Below are positions 1 through 9,987 of a DNA stretch of 64,000 nucleotides, one piece after another. The position numbers and the translations under genes are program-made. The first letter of the stretch is position 1; each line of letters opens with the position of its first letter. The stretch spans positions 1,490,743 to 1,554,742 of the forward strand of contig NC_051119.1 of assembly GCF_014839805.1 (NCBI RefSeq), read 5' to 3'. Source of the stretch: Manduca sexta. Lineage: Eukaryota; Arthropoda; Insecta; Lepidoptera; Sphingidae. A model generated the notes under the pieces. It did not search any database and was not told the DNA's origin. It saw nothing but the letters and a program-made list of their open reading frames with translations.

Positions 1-1078
1 CACCGGCATTGTCCGATATCAAATTAGATTAAAAATGGCGGTCACCTTCTCAAGGAAGCCTGCATATTTGTAAACAATAGCAAGCTATCGTTCGGTTACC
101 TTATAAATTATTGAATATGTGACTCATCCGCGGATTCCTCCGCCATTTTGCCGGATTACTCACCATCTGCTGTCTCTTTCTGATGCTCTTTCTCGCTCTA
201 AATGTTAAGCAACTGCTTAGCGACTTCAGTTATCTCATTATCGGTTATCTACAATTATAAGGAATTATTTATCTCTATAATTACTTTATCAATCTAATTA
301 TTTATTATCAATATGCGACTAGCTTCTTCTCATGGCTTTGTTGATTAGCCCGTTCCTCGGGAAAAACAGAAACCCTATAGAACTCACGGAACAGGTAGCT
401 TCATATTAGCGAAATCATTTTAAAAGGACTAGTGATTTTAAAGATTATCCTTTCCATTAAAACTGACAAATTTCACTCCTATATTAGTATATGATATTAT
501 CTGTAAATGTAGGAAAATACGTATCGTTCAATAAAGGCGATAATAATTTAATTATTTTTTATCAAAACATTTGACAAGATAGTGTTGAAGATATAAGTCT
601 TAAAATTATTGTGCAATGAGTACGCAAAATTGATATGCTTACTTACTGTTTTTTTTTTTATTAGCAGTGTTTTTGTATTATAAATCGGCAAACGAACGAA
701 TAGGTTACTTACTTAATTTTGAGTTATCAGTAACTTATAAACGATTACAATACCAGAAGAATGTTGAATGCGCTACACAACATAAATAAATAAAAGTCAC
801 TGAATTGGAGGTCATTTGAAATTTTGAATATATTAATGGAGTAGTCAATCCGCAACTATTTTTCATGGTCGTTAAATACACGTCTACCTCCACTTTGCCA
901 CGAAGAGAACTTTAAATGTAAGTTACAGGGTAGTAGTATATACTTATTGTAGGGTTTAGTGCGACGTCTTAACAATGAAGGGAGCAATGCCAGTCTATTT
1001 ATTAAAAAATCACTACCACCCACCGCTATGCAATGTATGAGATATACCAGGTTGTTACGAAATTATCATTTTTTTAAC
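1..1078. other. AT-rich non-coding DNA, no gene seen
   Basis: No exon-like frame, RNA gene or clear repeat could be supported. It is probably an upstream intron or 5' flank of the methyltransferase gene whose later exons start at 4640. I looked for an upstream exon with the family's WPGGQ-type motif and found none in the first 4.6 kb. Confidence 0.4.
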
Positions 1079-1442
1079 ACTAGCTGACCCGGCGAACTTC
1101 GGACCGCTTAGCAGTCGACATATTGACATTAATATTTATACGACACTAACGTCACTCAATTGTTTTGCCTTGCCGGAACCCTTCCACTAACACTAAACTT
1201 TATGGTATGGTATTAAAGTTCAAATTGACTTTTAAGTATTATTACGAATCTTTTGTATGTGAATATAGAAAAGTTTTGTTTTTAGACTTTTTCAAGCAAT
1301 TTTTTAAATTTTTCTCTAAATAAGAACCATCCTCGTACTTCAACGAATATTATTAAAAAAGAATTAGCGAAATCGGTTCAGCTGCTCTAGAGATTTGCGC
1401 TTAGCAACACATTCAACGATTCATTTTTATATTATAGATAAC
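1079..1442 (+). repeat. Interspersed repeat, LINE-derived 3' remnant (RTE-like)
   Basis: The stretch opens with TAGCTGACCCGGCGAACTTC and closes with a GAAATCGGTTCAGCTGCTCT-type phrase followed by an ATTTTTATATTATAGAT tail. These opening and closing phrases are familiar from high-copy repeats in lepidopteran genomes. No coding capacity remains. The family name is from general recognition, not from a search. Confidence 0.5.
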
Positions 1443-1863
1443 CATCATACTATCTAGCGTAGGTTTAATAGTCTAGCAAAGGCTGGCTTTTACAAACACA
1501 CCTGTCTTGGGCGGAATATACGTAAGCCGTAAGAGTAGCGAGCAAGAAAGTGACTAATGAATATACGGGAATCGAACTTGCGTGAAGTTCACTATGTGTA
1601 TCGTAAAGTGTAAATTCCGAGGTCGACGCGACCTCCATTATCGCGTGACCTCGCCCCGGCCAGCGCTCTCTATTACTGAGACTGATCGAGTGTTAGATCT
1701 ACAAACGCATGTAAGTTTCTTGAAACAAATTAACTTAAGATATTATAATATCTTACTGTCGTATGTTCAGAAATATCACTGGATGTTTTATTCTTAGACA
1801 CATTGTAAAGCTAAATGTACTTGCTTCCCTAACGAAATATGTGTTTATATAAGTAACTTAATA
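1443..1863. other. Non-coding, no gene seen
   Basis: A 71-codon open frame at 1582-1797 has no recognisable domain or codon signature and is taken as chance. Nothing else was supported here. Confidence 0.4.
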
Positions 1864-2120
1864 CTAGCTTTTGCTCGCGGCTTCGCCCGCGTGAAGGAGT
1901 TTAGCGGGATAATTTTTTTTCCGACTTAAGTACTTGATGTGTATCGTTATATTATGACCAAAATACACAAAATCGTTATAAATTGTAGCCTATGTGTTAT
2001 TCTGATGTATAAACAATATTACTGTAAAGTTTCATCCAAATCCGTTCAGTAGTTTTTCGTGAAATAAGAACAAACATACATACATCTTCACAAACTTTCG
2101 CATTTATAATATTTGTAGGA
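1864..2120 (+). repeat. Interspersed repeat, RTE-type LINE 3' remnant
   Basis: It begins with a palindromic GCTCGCGGCTTCGCCCGCGTG and ends with AAATCCGTTCAGTAGTTTTT, then ACATACATACATC, CTTTCGCATTTATAATATT and TGTAGGA. This arrangement is a very common lepidopteran 3' LINE or SINE tail. It carries no ORF. Confidence 0.55.
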
Positions 2121-3570
2121 TAAGCCAACTGATAAGAGACGAAAGCATGTCCTACATAATACATTACTAGTTCACTTGATAAACCAAGATGATTCATAGT
2201 TGGTACTTGCAAGCTATCGGGCACTTGTTTTATCCCGGATATTTGCCGGGACTTCTCGACCGGAAAATCCCCGACGCTCTTAACCGGAACACCCACCGGA
2301 CGCGGTCAATAAAACGCAATATTATGCTTTATAAACTTTATAAGAAAATGTTTCATAAATTTGACTTTGTTTCGTGGCGAGGACAAATTGACATATTTAT
2401 TTGTTTTGTATATTAAATTAAATAGTTAGCATAATATGTACGAATTTTGTGGTACTCATATAATATTCTAAGTAATTTTTACAAGTGCGTGTTTCGAGCA
2501 AAATCATAAAAAAATTCGGTTCGTACTGAAAATTTATGGAGTTCCTTTACACGCAAGATTACTTTTCCAAGTACTGACGTGGCAGCGGCTTAGTCAGAAT
2601 TCCGAGAACCGCCCCCGCAGCCACCCCACACCCTCAGGGTGAGTTCTCAGAACACAGATCCGAGCCAGCATAATAGAATTGCGGGGAATTCTTGGAAATA
2701 TCTGTTTGTACGCAGATCTCGGGAGAGTTTGGCGAAATGTACCAATTTATTGGACATTTTAATTTTGTGTGTTCTGTGAAATGTTTTCATTGAAGCAGTA
2801 AATGTTTTGAAAACAAACATATATTTGTTAAATAAGCGACTTACTATGTAGAATGTCTAGTATGCTAGAGTGATTGTGTCTGGTCATCGCGATGTCTAGA
2901 TATTGTTACTAAGCGGCGTTTAAATAGCATTGCTCAGCAGTATAAGACTGATAACTAAGGATAATAAACAAGAATGACATGCAGCGGTTTATTTAATACC
3001 TAGGTGTTTTTAATCCAAAGTTATGTATTATCATAATGATTTCTTGTGTTTGCGCGAATGTTAGACTTTGAAATAAAACTAAGCGGACTTTATAGCCGTT
3101 TTTCTGTATTCTCGTCTGCTTAGTATTTTTAGTTTCATTAGCAGGTGTAATGCGAGTGCAGTTTGTATTTTTTTTTTGTTTATATTGAATAGTTTTAAAT
3201 ATTTTACGATTATTAAGAATAGGGAAATAAAGTTGGTGATATTATTCCAATTATATATGATAGATATTCAATTGAATATGCATTTTCGAAAAGGGCACAT
3301 GTCTGAAAATGTAAAAAGTTTAGGAAATGGAAAAGTAGTGTAAAAAATGTATTTTTGGGTTACCATTTGAGCTCAATTAGCAATTAAAATTAAAGAAGTT
3401 TTGTTGTTAATTGTTATTATATATACATTTATAGATATGCTATATTTATGAGATTTGCCCTTTTCGAAATTGCATAACGCAGTACCTATGATAAAAAGTA
3501 CCTAAATTATAATTTTAAACCCTATACGAAGATATAAAAACTATTGGAAACGTGGAAATATATTTATATT
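2121..3570. other. Non-coding, AT-rich; one GC-richer patch near 2580-2700
   Basis: No gene is supported. A GC-richer patch around 2580-2700 stands out from the AT-rich surroundings and may be an old repeat fragment. A short segment at 3047-3110 resembles the repeat family with the TTCGAAACGTCGGGAG core that recurs later in the window. Confidence 0.35.
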
Positions 3571-3623
3571 CTTTGTTTCAGGAATTATAACATTTCGATT
3601 ATGTTATAATTCCTGAAACAAGG
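3571..3623. repeat. Near-perfect inverted repeat (hairpin)
   Basis: The arms at 3571-3593 and 3601-3623 are 23 bp each and pair at 22 of 23 positions, around a 7-base TTCGATT loop. The left arm contains TTTGTTTCAGG, which also looks like a splice acceptor, but no exon could be built from it. Confidence 0.75.
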
Positions 3624-4639
3624 ATTTCGATTGTTTCAAAATTCATGTGAATTCTACAGCCGCGAAGTCGAGGAACAGCAGAAGTTAGTTATGCTGATAA
3701 GTGGCAAAATTAGCAGTATTTCCTTGAATTGTGTTAGTTTGATTGAGCGTAAAGTTGTTAACTTTAAACTTAATTAGTGCAGATAGCTTTGTTGTTACCT
3801 TCGTTCGTATAAATGTATAATTTTCCTATACGTTGACGTAAAAGGATATCCATAATTCATGTTAAATATTATACAAGGAAACATACATGTATTTATAGTA
3901 TACATATTTATTGTTCCTATTGCAGTTAGACATAATAGATAGATAACTATTTATTGAACACCACATAAATAACAGAAAAAACACTTCAACATACTCTTAT
4001 TGCTATGGGATATATAATTGTACATATAATATATATTGATATAAAATTTAATACCACCAAAAAATATTTGCATAAAATAATATGGTTTAAATTTATTTAT
4101 GTCATTAAGATTTTAGTTTTTGTTGTTTGAACATTTTTGTTTTACTCTTATAGGATCACAGTGAAAATAATGTCTGCTAGCGACATCTATTGCAACGACT
4201 ATGTAATCTAATACTTAGTACATAGTACTCACGATATAAAATAGATGGCCATATAGTACTGTATTAATCTTGCCATAATTTAGACTCACACATACATTTT
4301 AAACAGAATTTAAAACTAGAAGACTAGTTGTATGGTTATTTGTGATAACATTTCAATTGCTATACAATATTATAGTGGTTTAGACTAAATTACTGAATGT
4401 CACTTTAGCGACATCTATTTAAATAAACGTTTAAACTCTATCATTGTACTTAGTTAAGCATTTAATACCCATATAAAATAATAGATGGCGCTTATTTACA
4501 ATACCATTTACAAACATTAAAATTAAATGTACAACAGATGTCGCTACGTAAAATTTCAGCCAATCGGTATTACAATAAAATCGGGATACCAAGTTATATT
4601 TATTCCTGCATATCTTAATATACTTATGCTTATTTTCAG
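3624..4639. other. Non-coding, probably intron upstream of the first visible ETFBKMT exon
   Basis: AT-rich DNA without a coding frame. Two phrases of the type GCGACATCTATT recur (near 4169, 4407), with related AATAGATGGC forms near 4241 and 4481, suggesting a small decayed local repeat. Confidence 0.35.
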
Positions 4640-4770
4640 GTACATTTTGGACAATGGAGATCTCATAAAAGATCGCAAAGTTCTAGACGTTGGCTGCGGT
4701 TGCGGCGCGGGGTCTATCGCGGCAATAAGAATGAAAGCAAAATATGTACTGGCGAATGACATTGATCCTT
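4640..4770 (+). CDS. ETFBKMT: ETF-beta lysine methyltransferase-like, internal exon with SAM-binding motif
   Basis: This 131-bp exon encodes the start of a class I methyltransferase domain: a YILDN segment, then motif I VLDVGCGCGAGSIAAI, then ANDIDP. The acidic residue pair after the second strand and the glycine loop bind S-adenosylmethionine. The family (METTL20) methylates lysines of the electron transfer flavoprotein beta subunit in mitochondria. The acceptor TATTTTCAG ends at 4639 and the donor GTAAGT starts at 4771. The exon starts with the third base of a codon and ends one base into a codon, which the exon at 4919 completes as Tyr. The N-terminal exons are not in the window. Assignment rests on the combined three-exon order of motifs. 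Confidence 0.85.
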
Positions 4771-4802
4771 GTAAGTATAAAGTGATACAAAAAATATAAA
4801 AC

Positions 4803-4806
4803 AAAA
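4803..4806 (-). terminator. Pol III T4 terminator of the tRNA-Ala gene
   Basis: Reading the minus strand, four Ts follow the tRNA discriminator base after a short A run. This is the minimal RNA polymerase III stop signal. Confidence 0.6.
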
Positions 4807-4809
4807 TTT

Positions 4810-4881
4810 TGGAGATGCCGGGGATCGAACCCGGGGCCTTTCACATGCAAAGCGAACGCTCTACCACTGAGCTACATCCCC
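4810..4881 (-). tRNA. tRNA-Ala (anticodon TGC)
   Basis: The reverse complement folds as a 72-nt tRNA without CCA. The acceptor stem is GGGGATG with CATCTCC, including the G3:U70 wobble pair that marks alanine tRNAs, and the discriminator base is A73. The D arm contains TAGCTCAGTGG-type A-box sequence, the anticodon loop holds TGC after TT, and GGTTCGATCC is the B box. It lies antisense inside the intron between two ETFBKMT exons, with its own T4 terminator. All key identity elements are intact, so it is probably functional. Confidence 0.95.
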
Positions 4882-4918
4882 TCTTGAACGATTAGTCAAA
4901 ATTATGTATTAATTTCAG

Positions 4919-5106
4919 ATGCCATCGCAGCTACTAATATAAATGGAAAAATAAATGAAGTTAATATTGAAACGAATATGGACAATTTAATAGGCACTAA
5001 ATGTACTGAATTTGATACAATATTAATAGGCGATATGTTTTATAATGAAGAATTCGCTGGCATTTTGTTCCATTGGCTTGAACAGCTTAGGGCAAGCGGT
5101 AAAACT
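4919..5106 (+). CDS. ETFBKMT: ETF-beta lysine methyltransferase-like, internal exon
   Basis: The acceptor TTTCAG ends at 4918 and the donor GTAAGT starts at 5107. The first two bases complete a Tyr codon from the previous exon, giving NDIDPYAIAATNIN across the junction, where family members have a similar asparagine-rich motif. Further on, DTILIGDMFYNEEFAG is the conserved LGDMFYDE-type block of the METTL20/METTL21 group, and the exon ends near LEQLRASGKT. It ends in phase 0 and joins directly to VLIGDPGR in the next exon. The intron before it holds the antisense tRNA-Ala; the 1.85-kb intron after it holds a SINE and a LINE fragment. Confidence 0.85.
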
Positions 5107-5287
5107 GTAAGTATATATTCTATTTATTTCCCATTTTTTTTGTTTTCTATGTTTACAGTACTTTACCGTGTAATTTTAATTATTAGACCGATGGGCTATT
5201 TACTAATGATATTAAATTCAACTATTTGCAAGTAGATCCATTGGAATAATTAACAGTCGATAACTATGCAAAATAATGCCTATGTCG

Positions 5288-5545
5288 ATTACCAGTGTGC
5301 TTAGTTAGAAATTGACCGGTTTGTGAAGCCTAAGGTCGCAGGTTCAAATTCCAAGGCACACAACACTGACTTAAAGTTACATGTGTATTTTTTACGAGTT
5401 ATTGTATGCTTTAATACTGAAGGAAAACACCGTGAGGTAATCCACATACCTGAGAATTCTCCATAAGAACATATGTGAAGTCAACCCACACTAGGCCATC
5501 GTAGTGGACTCCGGCCTAAACCTCATAAGTAGAGGATCTTTTACA
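5288..5545 (+). repeat. tRNA-derived SINE copy (diverged)
   Basis: The 5' part contains a B-box-like GGTTCAAATTCC, followed by a body with GAAGGAAAACACCGTGAGG and GTGGACTCCGGCCTAAACC. The same order occurs in better preserved copies at 55893-56215 (+) and 52780-53095 (-). It lies in the last ETFBKMT intron. Confidence 0.65.
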
Positions 5546-6159
5546 AAATAAAAATAATTAACAATATACATATTATAAGTTCTTTATGAGGTTGACAAGC
5601 GAGACAGTGAGTTGTTTGCTGATAAGCGATCACCACGACCCATAAAGAACCACAATTATCGATACAAATTAGCCGGATTTATTAAAACGATTTTGAATAT
5701 ACTTGATGAGACAATGTGACACGTATTCCAATTTGCTAATACCTAAACTGTTTAGTATTAGTGTATCTATTCCCAAAGGCTAGTACAACCCAGTGATGAA
5801 CGGTGAAACTTTCCCAAAGGGTACCCGCTACAGTATAGTATTAATAATATGCATAAATGTGGTGTGAAATGTTTTAATGATAATTAGATTTTACATGTTA
5901 CGAATGGGAAGCTTAGCACCCGTTCACGAGTATGACGCATGTGCCAGCCATCGACCTCCTCAGCCATATTGTAGGGAAGTGGCCGACCCGTCACACGACG
6001 CCGCCGCAGGTACAGACAGTTAGAGAGTATTTCATACCCAAGCCGCCTACAGTTACATTACGAAAAATATAATATATCTATCAAGTGACATGATTCCAAA
6101 GAAAATCACACAAAAATGCTTAGTCCCAGGCATTTATATCCTCCAGGTATTCTGAGATC

Positions 6160-6930
6160 TATTATCTTGTTGTTCTTGATTCTGAGAAATAAGCTTTATT
6201 ACACAACTTGCGCTTAATAATGGCTTGGAATTTCGCAATATTTAAGGATTTGATCTCAGTGGGACCTTTGTTATAAAAATGTATACTTTGCTGATCTTTT
6301 GGACCCTTGTTTAGAGATTAAGTAAATTATTTTTGTTTCTAGTATTTAAACTATGGATATCGCTAACTTCTGGAAATTTTTCTATATTTTTATGGACATA
6401 CACTAAGTTAGTGAAAATGAATTGTGATGCTACTGTAAATTACATTTGCTTCTTTAAATATTTCTCGTAGCGAACATCTAGGGCTTAGCAAATATATAGA
6501 TCTTATCGCTCTTTTTTGTAGAACAAATATAGTATTAATGTCAGCAGCACCACCCCATAGTAAAATTCCATAACTCATCAAACTATGAAAGTAAGCAAAA
6601 TAGACCAATCTAGCTGTCTCAATATCAGTTAGTTGGCGTATCCTGCCCACTGCAAAAACTGCGGCGCTCAGCTTTTTAGCTAGGACAGATATATGAGGGC
6701 CCCACTGAAGTTTACAGTCCAGTGTGATACCCAAAAATTTGGTTGTATCCACAAGGCTCACCTCGTCACTATTTATAAATGTTAGCGTTAACTTTTTTAC
6801 GTGTGCGTGCGTGCGTGTGACGAATTTTATGCATTTAGTTTTTTCGCTATTTAATAATAAATTGTTAACGCTAAACCAATGCACTAATTTTGAGAGAGTG
6901 TTGTTTACATCGTCAAGAATTAATTCATGT
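6160..6930 (-). mobile_element. Dead LINE fragment (Jockey/CR1-type reverse transcriptase C-terminus)
   Basis: The minus strand encodes the thumb and C-terminal part of a non-LTR reverse transcriptase: HWFSVNNLLLNSEKTK, then KFLGITLDCKLQW, then a SYGILLWGG block, CSLREIFKEANV and, after a frameshift near 6410, SDIHSLNTRNKNN and KRKLCNKAYFSES. This order is typical of Jockey/CR1-like LINEs. The endonuclease and catalytic palm are missing, so it is a truncated fragment. It sits inverted in the last intron of the methyltransferase gene. Confidence 0.85.
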
Positions 6931-6957
6931 CAGTATACCTGTGAATTTCTTTCGCAG

Positions 6958-7104
6958 GTTTTGATCGGCGACCCAGGCCGGCACGGTTTGACGCATGCGC
7001 GTCGCGACAGACTGCAACTATTGGCCAAATACGACTTACCCAAGGAAAGCTGTGATGAGAACAACGGCTTTACAGATACTACGCTATGGATGCTTAATAA
7101 ATGA
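6958..7104 (+). CDS. ETFBKMT: ETF-beta lysine methyltransferase-like, terminal exon
   Basis: The acceptor TTTCTTTCGCAG ends at 6957. The exon opens with VLIGDPGRHGL, the conserved C-terminal motif of METTL20 proteins, and ends with a TDTTLWMLNK-type tail before TGA at 7102-7104, matching the short hydrophobic tail of the family. Together the three exons give about 155 codons, roughly the C-terminal 60 percent of the usual protein. AATAAA overlaps the last codons and further AATAAA copies occur near 7255-7275, so polyadenylation probably lies within about 200 bp of the stop. The catalytic half visible here is intact. Confidence 0.87.
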   Translation, partial: VLIGDPGRHGLTHARRDRLQLLAKYDLPKESCDENNGFTDTTLWMLNK

Positions 7105-7315
7105 TATCTATTATATTTGTCGTTTTTATTTATTTTATGTGAGAAATTAATTATATTTCCTTATGGCTTATGCTTAAAAGCAGAAGGTTGATCCCGTAGG
7201 GCTGTGGATAACCCTAGATTAGTGTGCAGTCGACCCCTACAAAATTTGGAAACCAAATAAATAATGAAATAAATTATAAGGACATGAAAGCCTTTTTTTT
7301 GCTCATATTGTCGTA

Positions 7316-7627
7316 TTAATTAAGAAAAGTGCCTGGCACTCTGCAGTCAGAATTCGTAAATATGAAATGCGGCGTACCACTGTACGAAGTTATCCTAATT
7401 ATTGTATCACCCTTAGTGGATATATCATATTTGCTATTTAGTCCAACCTGAACGGTTTTTACGTGGTTGTTCCTAAAAACCAAAAGACCATGCCTTATAA
7501 GTTTACCAACAAACCAATTCGGTCCTCCCACTAATTGTGCCGTCGATCTAAACACCATATGCATGCTCGTGCATGGGGTGCATTTTTCGTGGACTGAGGC
7601 AAAAGTTAAGTAACTGTACCCTCTTGG
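7316..7627 (-). other. Unrecognised open frame, possible exon
   Basis: The minus strand is open from just after a CAATAG acceptor-like site (exon would start at 7627) to a stop at 7316. Its ATG at 7564 would give 82 residues, including LVGGPNWFVGKLIRHG and GDTIIRITSYSGTPHF, and the open frame upstream adds a CTPC motif. Composition looks more protein-like than most chance frames here, but I recognise no family and see no other exons nearby. Confidence 0.2.
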
Positions 7628-7630
7628 CTA

Positions 7631-8056
7631 TTGAAAAAACTGATACCAAAACAGGGAGCCTCTATCTTTTTCCCTAACTTCCGGTGGCGGAGGGCGAAAT
7701 TTTCCGAAATGAACGCCTACACAAAATGTAAGTACTAAAAGTAATTATGATTAGAATTTTGTTCACTATAGTATTCTAATTATTTATTTACTAATAATAT
7801 CATTTATTTTCATAGTTTGCTCATATACCTATATATTACAAAAGGGAAGTGGGTAGGAATCCACTTATATAGACTCTTCGCCACTGCTACTTCCAACATG
7901 CCTTTCGTTCATTGCAGTTATTAAAGCGAGGATTGTGGGTTTGCCGTTAGTAAGGACCTCCGGTGAGATAGAAGTGGTAAATAAAACAAAACTAACTACG
8001 GTGATATGTGCCAAGAGGACATAAAGTAATTCAGATAAGAAGAATAAAAACCCCAC
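7631..8056. other. Non-coding flank of the satellite block
   Basis: No gene supported. A 63-codon minus-strand frame ends here but has no recognisable content. Confidence 0.35.
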
Positions 8057-8663
8057 CTAACCCAACCTTACTCGGCGACAATATGTTCAAACCTAACCTT
8101 ACTCGGAGACATTATGATCAAACCTAACCTTACTCGGAGACATTATGTTCAAACCTAACCTTACTCGGCGACATTGTGTTCAAACCTAACCTTATAGGGC
8201 GATATTATGTTCAAACCTAACCTTACTCAGCGACATTATATTCAAACCTAACCTTACTCGGCGACATTATGTTCAAACCTAACCTTACTCGGCGACATTA
8301 TGTTCAAACCTAACCTTACTCGGCACATTATGTTCAAACCTAACCTTACTCGGCGACATTGTGTTCAAACCTAACCTTACTTGGCGACATTATGTTCATA
8401 CCTAACCTTACTCGGCGACATTATGTTCAAACCTAACCTTACTCGGCGACATTGTGTTCAAACCTAACCTTACTTGGCGACATTATTTTCAAACCTAACC
8501 TTACTCAGCGACATTATATTCAAACCTAACCTTACTCGGCGACATTATGTTCAAACCTAACCTTACTCGGCGTTATTGTGTTCAAACCTAACCTTACTCG
8601 GCGACATTATGTTCATACCTAACCTTATAGGGCGTCATTATGTTCAAACCTAACCTTACTAGG
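8057..8663 (+). repeat. 31-bp satellite, array 1
   Basis: About 19 head-to-tail monomers of 31 bp: CCTAACCTTACTCGG followed by CGACATTATGTTCAAA, with occasional point variants and one-base deletions. Most monomers here read GGCGACATT, whereas array 2 mainly reads GGAGACATT. The monomer contains CCTAACCTTA, which resembles two insect telomeric units (CCTAA). The last monomer has the rare CTAGG variant, duplicated at the far end of the retrotransposon that interrupts the array. Confidence 0.95.
8649..8663 (+). repeat. Target-site duplication, left, of LINE copy 1
   Basis: CCTAACCTTACTAGG here is identical to 24757-24771. Removing everything between and collapsing one copy restores the 31-bp phase of the satellite exactly. 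Confidence 0.8.
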
Positions 8664-8764
8664 AAAGTCTCGCCGCGCACGCCGAGGAGAGCGGCCACTT
8701 TCGGTGCACGCTCCGCCTCGACTGAAAGAACTAACCTGCATGCAGATAAAAGTTTACCTGCACA

Positions 8765-9606
8765 ACTCGCGTTTAGCTGCAATATCTGCCTGCGGAACTC
8801 ACATCTAGCTGCGTTACTCACACCTGCTTGCGCTACTCACGTTAAGCTGCATCACCTGCCTGCCGAACTGACGTCTAGCTGCATTACCTGCCTGCGGAAC
8901 TCACATCTAGCTGCGCTACTCACACCTGCCTGCGCTACTCACGTTAAGCTGCATCACCTGCCTGCCGAACTGACGTCTAGCTGCATTACCTGCCTGCGGA
9001 ACTCACATCTAGCTGCGCTACTCACACCTGCCTGCGCTACTCACGTTAAGCTGCATCACCTGCCTGCCGAACTGACGTCTAGCTGCATTACCTGCCTGCG
9101 GAACTCACATCTAGCTGCTCTACTCACACCTGCCTGCACTACTCACGTTAAGCTGCATCACCTGCCTGCCGAACTGACGTCTAGCTGCATTACCTGCCTG
9201 CGGAACTCACATCTAGCTGCATTACCTGCCTGCGGAACTCACATCTAGCTGCATTACCTGCCTGCGGAACTCGCATCTAGCTGCGCTACTCACACCTGCC
9301 TGCGCTACTAACGTTAAGCTGCATCACCTGCCTGCCGAACTGACGTCTAGCTGCATTACCTGCCTGCGGAACTCACATCTAGCTGCGCTACTCACACCTG
9401 CCTGCGCTACTCACGTTAAGCTGCATCACCTGCCTGCCGAACTCACGTCTAGCTGCATTACCTGCCTGCGGAACTCACATCTAGCTGCGCTACTCACACC
9501 TGCCTGCGCTACTCACGTTAAGCTGCATCACCTGCCTGCCGAACTGACGTCTAGCTGCATTACCTGCCTGCGGAACTCACATCTAGCTGCGCTACTCACA
9601 CCTGCC
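8765..9606 (+). repeat. 102-bp tandem monomers in the LINE 5' leader
   Basis: GTTAAGCTGCATCACC recurs at 8841, 8943, 9045, 9147, 9313, 9415 and 9517, giving a 102-bp period with one longer interval caused by two extra ~32-bp subunits. Each monomer is three related ~34-bp subunits built on CTGCATTACCTGCCTGCGG, ACATCTAGCTGC and CTACTCACACCTGCC. The array lies between the LINE 5' end and the R1 insertion and resumes at 15859, so it belongs to the LINE. By analogy with L1 monomers it may act as a promoter array (inference). Confidence 0.9.
9592..9606 (+). repeat. Target-site duplication of the R1-clade insertion, left
   Basis: CTACTCACACCTGCC, identical to 15859-15873. Collapsing the two copies restores an uninterrupted 102-bp monomer. 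Confidence 0.85.
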
Positions 9607-9987
9607 TTTTAGTGTCGCGGGAAAATCCATTTACGGACCCCCACCTCCGAGGAGGCGGGGAGTGTCGGACTCACCGGCGCCTTCCACCCAGCGATGCTAC
9701 GAGTCGCCCGAGATGTAATGGGCGGTCGCTGGGTGGGTCCCTACCAGACTTAGCGCACCGGAATACCGACTAAAACCCCCGCGTGGGCCATCATCGGCGC
9801 ATTAGGGACGGCTCCGGGAAAACCTGAGCAGAACGCATGGATTGCGCCGGAACCGCCCTGCGCAGTGCCGCTTTCGCGGCCCGACTCGGCGGGGAAAGGT
9901 CCGTTCCCCGCACGCCGAGCGTCGCTGTGGCGACGGCGACAACGTGAGGCCTAGCCCTTCACGCTGTCGCCCACCCCGTGGGCCGCC
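9607..9987 (-). other. 3' untranslated region of the R1-clade element
   Basis: GC-rich DNA downstream of the ORF2 stop, without coding features, ending in a short A run at the target duplication. Confidence 0.6.

Noticed and set aside
8057..8663. CRISPR array or true telomere
   Set aside because: Monomers are directly contiguous without unique spacers, and the unit is 31 bp rather than pure CCTAA, so it is a satellite within a eukaryotic chromosome arm.
8640..9248. A 202-codon open frame running through the tandem repeats
   Set aside because: It starts in satellite DNA and stays open only because the 102-bp monomer is a multiple of three. The product is a plain repeat with no domain.
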